Positions 1-5,671 of a stretch of DNA of 5,671 bases are shown piece by piece. The DNA is from GCA-002701945 sp964442015 (GTDB lineage: Bacteria; Fidelibacterota; Marinisomatia; Marinisomatales; TCS55). The notes under the pieces are model-generated. The model ran no database searches. It saw only the letters and a program-made list of their open reading frames with translations, and was not told the origin of the DNA. Each line of letters begins with the position of its first letter. Positions within the stretch are counted from its first letter, which is position 1. The DNA lies in NCBI GenBank assembly GCA_964442015.1, contig CAYTYA010000095.1, forward strand, positions 1 through 5,671, read 5' to 3'. The position numbers and the translations under genes are program-made.

Positions 1-792
1 ATGGATAATTTATCTGGCAATTTTGTTGTTGGATTAGAAATTCAGCGATTGAATGGAAAAAGAATTATATGGGCAGCCACTGTCAATGCAGATGACCCAA
101 CGGAACAGCGTGGATTAAGCTATACAATAGATGATGGTTTATCATGGAATACAGCATTATTAGGTGAAAGAATTTATAATATTGCTTCATTTGATTCTTT
201 AGTGTTCGCTGCATCAGCAAATGGTCTTTGGAAAACAGAAGATGGAATTAACTGGGCACTATATAAGCCAGCACATCAGGCAATTCCTGTTTTAAATACA
301 GCTATATATGATCTAGATGAAGTTTTGGCAGATGAAGTATATAGTGTGGCATTTGACAATCGTTCATATTATGGTAATAGCTCCATTTGGATAGGAACTG
401 GAGATGGTGCCGCTCATTCATACGATCTTGATGGGTTGAATTGGAAAATTTTTCGTGCAGAGTATGATGTTAATGAGGATTATGCCTACCCAAACCCTTT
501 TTCTCCATATACGCATAATATACGTAGTGATAATGGGTATGTGCGCTTTCATACAAATGAATGGTCCGGTACATTTGTTATTGATATAGATATATATAAT
601 TTTGCAATGGAAAAAGTTTTTGCTACATCATTTGATAAACGTGTTTCATCCACGGGTACATTAAAATGGGATGGTCGAGATCAACAAGGATCTTATGTTC
701 ATAATGGAGTTTATTTTGTAAAGCTAACATACCCTGAAGGCCAAAGTAGCAAACCATCACCTCATTGGGTGAAACTGATTGTGGTGAAATAG
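1..792 (+). CDS. Probable secreted protein, C-terminal part: Asp-box-like repeats plus FlgD-like Ig tail (5' partial)
   Basis: This reading frame is open from base 1, and the ATG there is probably an internal Met: the 263 residues show no signal peptide, although the C-terminus is typical of large exported proteins. Three Asp-box-like motifs (D-G-x-x-W core) lie at about residues 42-49 (TIDDGLSW), 78-85 (KTEDGINW) and 141-148 (YDLDGLNW). Such motifs mark beta-propeller blades of BNR/sialidase-like folds. After them come YPNPF at 163-167 and a FlgD-like Ig module, with WDGRDQQG at 223-230, NGVYFVKL at 235-242 and the final strand KLIVVK. In FCB bacteria this tail is common at the end of exported proteins and often acts as, or resembles, a T9SS sorting domain. 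The stop TAG directly abuts the next ATG. Cargo status is inferred from the tail and the PorV/PorQ neighbours; the activity of the missing N-terminus is unknown. A PorZ-like propeller component is an alternative I cannot exclude. Confidence 0.8.
   Translation: MDNLSGNFVVGLEIQRLNGKRIIWAATVNADDPTEQRGLSYTIDDGLSWNTALLGERIYNIASFDSLVFAASANGLWKTEDGINWALYKPAHQAIPVLNTAIYDLDEVLADEVYSVAFDNRSYYGNSSIWIGTGDGAAHSYDLDGLNWKIFRAEYDVNEDYAYPNPFSPYTHNIRSDNGYVRFHTNEWSGTFVIDIDIYNFAMEKVFATSFDKRVSSTGTLKWDGRDQQGSYVHNGVYFVKLTYPEGQSSKPSPHWVKLIVVK
783..787 (+). promoter_or_regulatory. Weak Shine-Dalgarno for the PorV/PorQ-family gene
   Basis: GGTGA lies inside the last codons of the upstream gene, 5 bases before the ATG at 793. 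It matches part of the anti-Shine-Dalgarno complement. It would allow fresh initiation, although the adjoining stop and start codons also permit translational coupling. The motif is short and could be chance. Confidence 0.35.
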
Positions 793-1731
793 ATGAGAAA
801 TTATATCATAATAGTTATCATTTTATTTTCATCGACTGATGGATCAGACTATGCAAGTTATTCAGGTGCTTTTTTGCGAATGGGGACTTCTGCTAGGTCA
901 TTATCTATGGGCAGTGCTTTTACGGCAGAAATTGATCAAGGTTTTGCTGCGTATCATAATCCAGCAACTTTAGCATTCATTGATAAAAGACAAATTGGGT
1001 TTTCTTATCATTCATTGAATCTTGATAGAAGGCTAATGATGTCAAGTATTTCTTCTAATTTGCCTCCTACCGCAGGATTAGGTGTGGCATGGATAAGTAG
1101 TGGAGTTGATGACATACAAGGTCGCTCAACTTCTGGTTATAAGACACAACAGCTTTCAACAAGTGAAGATGCAATATTTATTAGCTTTGCGCAAAGAATT
1201 ACCCCTTGGCTCTCTCTTGGTATTAATGTGAAAATACTAAACCATCAACTTCCAATGAATGAAAGTCAATTAGCTGGAAAAGGGACTGGGTTTGATATTG
1301 GGTTTATGTTGCTTTCGGAAGAAAAATTGAACTTTGCTTTTGTGATTAAGGATTTCAATACTAATTATCAATGGAATACTGGGCAGGTCCTTGAAGGAGA
1401 AGGTCGCATATATAAAGAATCTTTTCCAACGATGTATCAGTTTGGATCAACATTTACTTTTCAACAAATTTATATTGTAGGAGATATTGGAGTTGTGGCT
1501 AATCAGGAAGAGATATTAGGCACAAGACTAAGATTGGGTGCAGAGTATAGCTTTTCAGAGAAATATTTTATTCGCGGTGGATTTGGTAATTCAAGATTTT
1601 CTTTCGGAGCAGGATTGAATTTTACTTTTTTGAAAAAAAATGATGCATTTTTTGATTATGCTGTTGTTGTGGAACCGCATTCAGTTTCTCAAGGATTAAT
1701 TCATGTGTTCACCTATGCTTTCAATTTCTAG
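793..1731 (+). CDS. PorV/PorQ family outer-membrane beta-barrel protein
   Basis: This 312-residue exported protein belongs to the PorV/PorQ (UPF0164-like) family, whose members are outer-membrane barrels. PorV in Bacteroidota is a T9SS shuttle that carries cargo from the translocon to the attachment complex. A hydrophobic N-terminal signal covers about residues 3-13, with likely cleavage near 15-20. The family signature follows: FLRMGTSARSLSMGSAF (27-43) and then AAYHNPATLA (52-61), corresponding to the usual 'GARALGMGGAF ... NPAGLA' pattern. The rest alternates short polar and hydrophobic beta-strands, and the protein ends YAFNF, with the terminal Phe expected of a BAM-inserted barrel. The start abuts the previous stop, and the 3' end overlaps the next gene by 29 bases, so the genes are probably co-translated. 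The family call is firm. Whether it works as a true PorV or as a lineage-specific paralogue cannot be decided from sequence alone. Confidence 0.85.
   Translation: MRNYIIIVIILFSSTDGSDYASYSGAFLRMGTSARSLSMGSAFTAEIDQGFAAYHNPATLAFIDKRQIGFSYHSLNLDRRLMMSSISSNLPPTAGLGVAWISSGVDDIQGRSTSGYKTQQLSTSEDAIFISFAQRITPWLSLGINVKILNHQLPMNESQLAGKGTGFDIGFMLLSEEKLNFAFVIKDFNTNYQWNTGQVLEGEGRIYKESFPTMYQFGSTFTFQQIYIVGDIGVVANQEEILGTRLRLGAEYSFSEKYFIRGGFGNSRFSFGAGLNFTFLKKNDAFFDYAVVVEPHSVSQGLIHVFTYAFNF
1691..1695 (+). promoter_or_regulatory. Shine-Dalgarno that supports the ATG at 1703
   Basis: AAGGA lies 7 bases before the ATG at 1703, inside the coding end of the preceding gene. It supports this start over the in-frame ATG at 1715, which would lie 19 bases away. 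Spacing is normal. This is the best ribosome-binding site among the internal junctions. Confidence 0.5.
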
Positions 1732-2590
1732 ATATATTTTATATTTATTTATTATTGTTAATTTTGGTTACAGTCTGGGGACACAATTTTTATCTGTTCC
1801 ATCAAGCGCAATTGAATTAGCATTCGGCCCCAGTCCTCTTTTTGGAAGTTTAACTGTAAATAACCCTGCATTGCTTCATTCCCCTACCCAGGGAGTTGCA
1901 ATGAATATTTCTTATGGATCATGGTTAAATAATATTTCAAACTCATCCTTTTCTTTATCATCAAAATTAGGTCGTGGCAATATTGGTTTTAATATGAGAC
2001 ATATGGGGGTTAGCGATCTTGAGCTTAGAAGTAACCGGCCAACAGATGATCCACTAGCTACTTTTAGCTCCAGTTCATTTGCAGCAGCTACTAGTTACTC
2101 GCAAACCTATGGGGCGATAACAGTTGGAGCAACCCTTCGGTATATATTAATTCAATTATATACAGAAAATGTTTCTGGAATGACTTTTGATGGAGGGATA
2201 ACACGTGCGTTTGGCAAGAATATTGATTTGGGATTTTCTATATTAAATACAGGATTTATCAATAATACAGATAGTTATAACCCAACTCTTCCTCTTCGTT
2301 TTTTATCAGCACTTTCTTATCAATTTCCTAGATCAAAATGGGGGCATAAAATTTGTCTATCAGCGGAACAATCTTCCCTTGTTGATGGGACAATTATACG
2401 AGCAGCTAGTGAAACAAAATTTGAAAAGTTCGTTATTCGTTTTGGAACACAGACTTCAAAAGAAGTAACAGTGGTTTCTGGTGGGTTTGGGATTCAGTTG
2501 GGATTGTTAAATTTCCATTATGGGATTCAGATTGGATCTCAACATTTAGGTCTTCCGCAAATGCTTGATATATCAATAAAATTACCATAA
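1703..2590 (+). CDS. PorQ-like outer-membrane protein (PorV/PorQ family)
   Basis: This 295-residue protein begins inside the preceding barrel gene. An N-terminal export signal spans about residues 8-24 (YILYLFIIVNFGYS region). Next comes a PorQ-like entry, TQFLSVPSSAIELAFG (27-42), where the family usually has 'FL.LP.SAR..ALGG', and then VNNPALL (52-58). The remainder is beta-strand rich, including GFNMRHMGVSDLEL (95-108), a Ser-rich segment at 121-133 and GATLRYILIQLY (142-153). This order resembles Bacteroidota PorQ, a T9SS component reported to work with PorU, PorV and PorZ in the attachment complex, though it is somewhat shorter than I expect for PorQ. The protein ends DISIKLP rather than in an aromatic residue, which is unusual for a barrel. 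Its stop overlaps the next ATG by one base. The family is likely; the precise T9SS role is inferred. Confidence 0.75.
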   Translation: MCSPMLSISRYILYLFIIVNFGYSLGTQFLSVPSSAIELAFGPSPLFGSLTVNNPALLHSPTQGVAMNISYGSWLNNISNSSFSLSSKLGRGNIGFNMRHMGVSDLELRSNRPTDDPLATFSSSSFAAATSYSQTYGAITVGATLRYILIQLYTENVSGMTFDGGITRAFGKNIDLGFSILNTGFINNTDSYNPTLPLRFLSALSYQFPRSKWGHKICLSAEQSSLVDGTIIRAASETKFEKFVIRFGTQTSKEVTVVSGGFGIQLGLLNFHYGIQIGSQHLGLPQMLDISIKLP

Positions 2591-3402
2591 TGCTGTTTAA
2601 TCGTTTAAAAATCCTTTTTGTTTTAATAATTGTATTATTATCTATTTGTATACTTCTTGTATTGAATTCACGATCTGAAGAGCCCAATATTCCTATGGTA
2701 CCTATTCCTCAATCAACCTCTATTGTTGAAGAAATAACCCGTGGCCATATCATCATCATCATTGATGATTTTGGATATAGAAATGATGAAGTATCTGAAG
2801 GATTTTTAACTATTGATGCAGATTTAACTTTTGCTGTAATACCAGGCCACAAAAACAGCAAATTATTCTCTGAAAAAGCATATAATAGCGGCTATGAGAT
2901 TATTATTCATATGCCAATGGAATCCACTGCTGATACTCATGGTGAGCTAGATTATATACTAACTGAGTCTATGACTAGTAGCGAGATTGAACAAAGAATA
3001 GAAAATGTGATTTCTGAATTTCCAGAAGCGGTAGGGTTAAATAATCACCAGGGGTCAAAAGCAACTACGGATAAAAGAATAATGAATATTGTAAGCAATG
3101 TATTAAAACGTCATGGAAGATATTTTGTTGATAGTCGAACCACTTCTCTAACAGTTGCGGAATATATTATGCGTTCAAGAGGTGTTCCTACAGCAAGAAG
3201 ACACGTATTTCTTGATAATGATAATGATGCAAACAAAATTCGAAATCAACTATACAAGCTAGCTGATAAAGCAGAGTCCAAAGGAAGCGCGATAGGTATT
3301 GGTCATGCAAAAAAGTTTACCCTTCAAGTATTAAAAGAAGAGATCCCGAAATTAAAAAAGAATGGATTTAAATTTCAATTTGCTTCCTTTGCGGTAAAAT
3401 AG
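2590..3402 (+). CDS. Divergent polysaccharide deacetylase family protein (YibQ-like), membrane anchored
   Basis: This 270-residue protein has one N-terminal membrane segment (about 8-26), a short linker rich in Pro, Ser and Glu (28-50) and a divergent polysaccharide deacetylase domain (PF04748 type). Family motifs appear in order: IIDDFG (57-62), FAVIPG (81-86), IHMPME (106-111), GLNNHQGSKATTD (149-161), DSRTTS (181-186), GVPTARRHVFLDN (198-210) and AIGIGHAKKFT (234-244). The Asp pair at 59-60 and the His residues at 107, 153 and 239 are the likely active-site or metal-binding positions by analogy with the NodB fold. Family members are predicted to act on envelope carbohydrate, but their true substrate is poorly known. 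The anchor would place the domain on the periplasmic side. It starts within TAATG, overlapping the previous stop, with no clear Shine-Dalgarno, so coupled translation is probable. The family call is strong; the reaction is an inference. Confidence 0.87.
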   Translation: MLFNRLKILFVLIIVLLSICILLVLNSRSEEPNIPMVPIPQSTSIVEEITRGHIIIIIDDFGYRNDEVSEGFLTIDADLTFAVIPGHKNSKLFSEKAYNSGYEIIIHMPMESTADTHGELDYILTESMTSSEIEQRIENVISEFPEAVGLNNHQGSKATTDKRIMNIVSNVLKRHGRYFVDSRTTSLTVAEYIMRSRGVPTARRHVFLDNDNDANKIRNQLYKLADKAESKGSAIGIGHAKKFTLQVLKEEIPKLKKNGFKFQFASFAVK

Positions 3403-3405
3403 TCT

Positions 3406-4380
3406 GTGCCAGTTCTATGTAAAATTCATCGTGGCGATTTTATTGAAAGTATGCATGTTGGATTTGTTGTAGTTGTGGATGAACAAGGTGAAATAGTTTA
3501 TAGTAATGGTGATTCCCATTATTTAACCTGCGTGCGTTCTGCATTAAAACCGTTTCAAGCTTCTGCGTCCGTGAAGGCTGGTGCTGTTAAACATTTCAAT
3601 TTTACTAATGAAGAAATTGCCCTTATGTGTGCATCACACAATGGCGAGGATATACATGTAAATACCGCAATGAGTATGTTACAAAAAATTGGTTATGATA
3701 TATCATATTATGAATGTGGTTCTCATTCTCCATATGATAAGGATACCAAAAAGGAATTATTATACAAAGATGAGAAACCAAATGCGTTACATAATAATTG
3801 CAGTGGAAAGCATGCAGGCATGCTGTCTTTAGCTAATTATCTACAAGAAGATCCCAAAGGATATACGGATGAAAATCATCCTGTACAAAAGAAAATAATT
3901 GAACAGGTAAAACATTTTTCGGAATTAGAAGAATTCCCTATTGCTATTGATGGCTGTAGCGCACCCGTTCCTTTTCTACCATTATATAACCTTGCTCTTA
4001 TGTATCAAAAATTTGCCAGTACTAATTATGATGAATTGAATATATTATACGATGCCGCCATATCTAATCCATATCATATTGCTGGTAAAGATCGATTTGA
4101 TACAGATTTTATTAAAGCAATGAATGGAAATGCCGTTACCAAAGTTGGTGGAGAGGGAGTCCGAGGAATTGGAATTCGAACCTCTAAAGGCGATTCGTAT
4201 GGTATAGCAATAAAGATAATTGATGGAAACCAGCGTTGCAATCCAGCAGCAACAATTGCAATATTGAAAGAACTAAAATTAATTAATGAAAAAGAATTAG
4301 AAGCGCTACAGACTTATCATAATATCAAATTACAAAATCATCGTGGCATTGGAATCGGATCAATACAGGTAGAATTATAA
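3406..4380 (+). CDS. L-asparaginase II, Rhizobium etli type (PF06089)
   Basis: This enzyme should hydrolyse L-asparagine to aspartate and ammonia. Its 324 residues match the Asparaginase_II family, which is unrelated to E. coli-type asparaginases, and are close to full family length. Conserved blocks are RSALKPFQA (44-52), ASHNGE (76-81), NNCSGKHAGML (130-140) and DGCSAPVPFLPLYNLA (182-197). By comparison with the R. etli enzyme, Ser45, Lys48 and Ser77 are the expected catalytic residues, Cys132, Lys135 and Cys184 the metal-site residues, and the later lysine is probably Lys270 in GIAIKIIDG. All are present, so activity is likely. The GTG start at 3406 is chosen because family homology begins at once (PVLCKIHRGDFIES); the first in-frame ATG, at 3451, would remove that conserved start. 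No signal peptide is seen, so it is probably cytoplasmic. It lies 3 bases after the deacetylase stop and lacks a clear Shine-Dalgarno. Confidence 0.92.
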   Translation: MPVLCKIHRGDFIESMHVGFVVVVDEQGEIVYSNGDSHYLTCVRSALKPFQASASVKAGAVKHFNFTNEEIALMCASHNGEDIHVNTAMSMLQKIGYDISYYECGSHSPYDKDTKKELLYKDEKPNALHNNCSGKHAGMLSLANYLQEDPKGYTDENHPVQKKIIEQVKHFSELEEFPIAIDGCSAPVPFLPLYNLALMYQKFASTNYDELNILYDAAISNPYHIAGKDRFDTDFIKAMNGNAVTKVGGEGVRGIGIRTSKGDSYGIAIKIIDGNQRCNPAATIAILKELKLINEKELEALQTYHNIKLQNHRGIGIGSIQVEL

Positions 4381-4382
4381 TA

Positions 4383-5671
4383 ATGTATATAAAATATTTT
4401 TTTATACTGTGTTATGTTATAGTAAACAGTATTCTATCTCAGTCTCATCATACAATTTTAACATACAATCTATTGAATTATGATGATGAGGATGATCGAG
4501 AACCACATTACCAATTAATTATTAATGAGATTGAACCAGATATTATTGTATGCCAGGAGGTGAATGCAGATAATGGATATAATCATTTTTTAAGTGATGT
4601 ATTAAATATTATCCAACCAAATGAATGGATGGGTGCTGAATTTACTAATCAGTCTGCAAGTCAAGATATTGCATTATATTATAAGCCACAATATTTCAAT
4701 TACATCAGTACATCTATCATAAGTACAGCCCAAGGATCAGGGACAAGGGATGTGGTGGAATGGGTGCTCGAACATGTAGAATCTTCGGTGCAATTCCGTG
4801 TGTATGGAGTCCATTTGAAAGCAAGCTCTGGACAAAGTAATGCGCAGGAACGTCTTGCAGAGACTACAATCCTACGTAATTATTTGAATAATTTATCATC
4901 AGGAATCCATTTTATTGTATGTGGTGATTTTAATATTTATAGCAATAGTTCCACATCAGAGCCTGCATTTGATATGCTAACAGTTGCTGGAGATAACACC
5001 GTTGGTCAACTATTTGATCCTATTAATCGCATTGGTCATTGGCATAATAACAGCTCTTTTTCTGATGTACATACTCAATCTCCTAGAACTACACAATTTG
5101 GAGGTGGAGCAAATGGTGGAATGGATGATAGGTTTGATTGGATATTTGCTTCTTCTTCTGTAATGGAAGAAACCTATGAAATGACCTATGTTGAAAATTC
5201 ATATATGGTCTTGGGAAATGATGGTGCGCATTTCAATCAAGCAATTAATAGTGGTACAAATAGCGCTGTAAGTGAAGAAATGGCCGATGCGTTACATGCA
5301 GCATCTGATCATTTACCTGTGTTTGCTGATTTTCAGTTTCCAAGCGGAGATGGATCAGATTATCATGTAGTTATTTCGGAAGTAATGCCAAATCCTTCTG
5401 CCGTATCTGATGCGTATGGAGAATGGTTTGAAATTATTAATATGGATTCTATTACAATTGATTTGAATGGATGGACTATTATGGATGGAGGAAGCGACTC
5501 GCATGTAATCAGTTCTAGTATTGAAATCCAACCAGGACAGTATATGGTGTTAGGCCGAAATGGAAATGAAAGTGTAAATGGTGGTTATGTTTCTGATTAT
5601 ACCTATGCATCATTTGCATTAGCAAATAGTGATGATGAGATTATTTTATTGGATCAAGATGAAAAGGTTGT
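4383..5671 (+). CDS. Secreted endonuclease/exonuclease/phosphatase family protein with lamin-tail domain (3' partial)
   Basis: The frame opened by the ATG at 4383 stays open to the window edge (429 codons plus two bases), so the C-terminus is missing. A signal peptide covers about residues 1-20 (hydrophobic 5-18, ending ILSQ). An EEP-fold catalytic domain follows (about 23-318), with TYNLLNY (27-33, metal-site Asn29), CQEV (57-60, Glu59), YGVHLKA (141-147, His144), VCGDFN (179-184, Asp182 and Asn184), DDRFDWIF (248-255) and SDHLPVF (308-314, Asp309 and His310). These are the standard Mg-dependent phosphodiesterase residues, so a DNase or other phosphoesterase acting outside the cytoplasm is likely. 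From about 327 a lamin-tail domain begins: VVISEVMPNP, EWFEIIN (347-353), LNGWTIMD (361-368) and QPGQYMVLG (383-391). This domain is often joined to secreted nucleases. A C-terminal sorting domain may lie beyond the window. The gene follows the asparaginase stop by 2 bases, with a weak AGGT about 12 bases upstream of the ATG. Confidence 0.88.
   Translation, partial: MYIKYFFILCYVIVNSILSQSHHTILTYNLLNYDDEDDREPHYQLIINEIEPDIIVCQEVNADNGYNHFLSDVLNIIQPNEWMGAEFTNQSASQDIALYYKPQYFNYISTSIISTAQGSGTRDVVEWVLEHVESSVQFRVYGVHLKASSGQSNAQERLAETTILRNYLNNLSSGIHFIVCGDFNIYSNSSTSEPAFDMLTVAGDNTVGQLFDPINRIGHWHNNSSFSDVHTQSPRTTQFGGGANGGMDDRFDWIFASSSVMEETYEMTYVENSYMVLGNDGAHFNQAINSGTNSAVSEEMADALHAASDHLPVFADFQFPSGDGSDYHVVISEVMPNPSAVSDAYGEWFEIINMDSITIDLNGWTIMDGGSDSHVISSSIEIQPGQYMVLGRNGNESVNGGYVSDYTYASFALANSDDEIILLDQDEKV

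Noticed and set aside
1626..1640. T6-G-A8 tract near the end of the first barrel gene, as a possible programmed frameshift joining it to the next gene
   Set aside because: The frame of the next gene meets a TAA at 1697-1699, just before its own ATG at 1703, so slippage would not produce a fusion. The tract encodes an ordinary FLKKND stretch.
1715..1717. In-frame ATG as an alternative start of the PorQ-like gene
   Set aside because: It would still give a signal peptide, but the AAGGA at 1691-1695 is spaced properly only for the ATG at 1703.
2433..2687. Minus-strand open frame of 84 codons
   Set aside because: It lies opposite two well-supported + strand genes, shows no recognisable domain and has no motif before its start. 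It is an antisense shadow.
2746..2766. Short CATCATCATCATCATTGAT-like repeat
   Set aside because: It encodes the hydrophobic strand leading into the IDDFG motif, a conserved feature of the deacetylase family. It is codon bias in AT-rich DNA, not a repeat element.
3451..3453. ATG as the start of the asparaginase gene
   Set aside because: Starting here would remove the conserved N-terminal block (PVLCKIHRGDFIES). The GTG at 3406 fits the family better.
4378..4385. Terminator or promoter between the asparaginase and nuclease genes
   Set aside because: Only two bases separate the genes, with no hairpin followed by a T-run and no room for a promoter outside coding sequence. AT-rich stretches nearby are typical of the whole window.

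Overview
The window is an AT-rich, gene-dense piece of a bacterial chromosome. Six genes all lie on the + strand with almost no space between them. Going downstream, the junctions are: stop and start directly adjacent, a 29-base overlap, a 1-base overlap (TAATG), a 3-base gap and a 2-base gap. This is best read as one co-transcribed run. No promoter or terminator is visible, so the transcript probably starts upstream and ends downstream of the window.

The gene content suggests a member of the Fibrobacterota-Chlorobiota-Bacteroidota (FCB) group. The pointers are a C-terminal 'YPNPF' plus FlgD-like Ig domain, two PorV/PorQ-type outer-membrane proteins, and a secreted nuclease with a lamin-tail domain. 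Low GC combined with the FlgD-like tail fits Candidatus Marinimicrobia (SAR406 / Neomarinimicrobiota) best. That is an inference from style, not from a marker gene.

Layout. 1-792: C-terminal part of an exported protein with Asp-box-like repeats and a FlgD-type Ig tail, a probable type IX secretion system (T9SS) cargo. 793-1731: PorV/PorQ-family barrel. 1703-2590: second, PorQ-like barrel, overlapping the first. 2590-3402: membrane-anchored divergent polysaccharide deacetylase (YibQ / PF04748 type). 3406-4380: L-asparaginase II of the Rhizobium etli type (PF06089) with its catalytic and metal-site residues intact and a GTG start. 4383 to the right edge: exported endonuclease/exonuclease/phosphatase (EEP) enzyme fused to a lamin-tail domain and cut off by the window end.

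The first three genes make a coherent export-related group: a probable cargo followed by two proteins of the family that in T9SS organisms handles cargo at the outer membrane. The deacetylase also points to the envelope, and the final nuclease is another exported protein. The asparaginase has no export signal and looks like cytoplasmic metabolism carried along in the run. I see no mobile element, RNA gene, CRISPR array or defence system, and no clear sign of an undescribed system. The most notable points are the paired PorV/PorQ genes next to a likely cargo and the unexpected company of the asparaginase.
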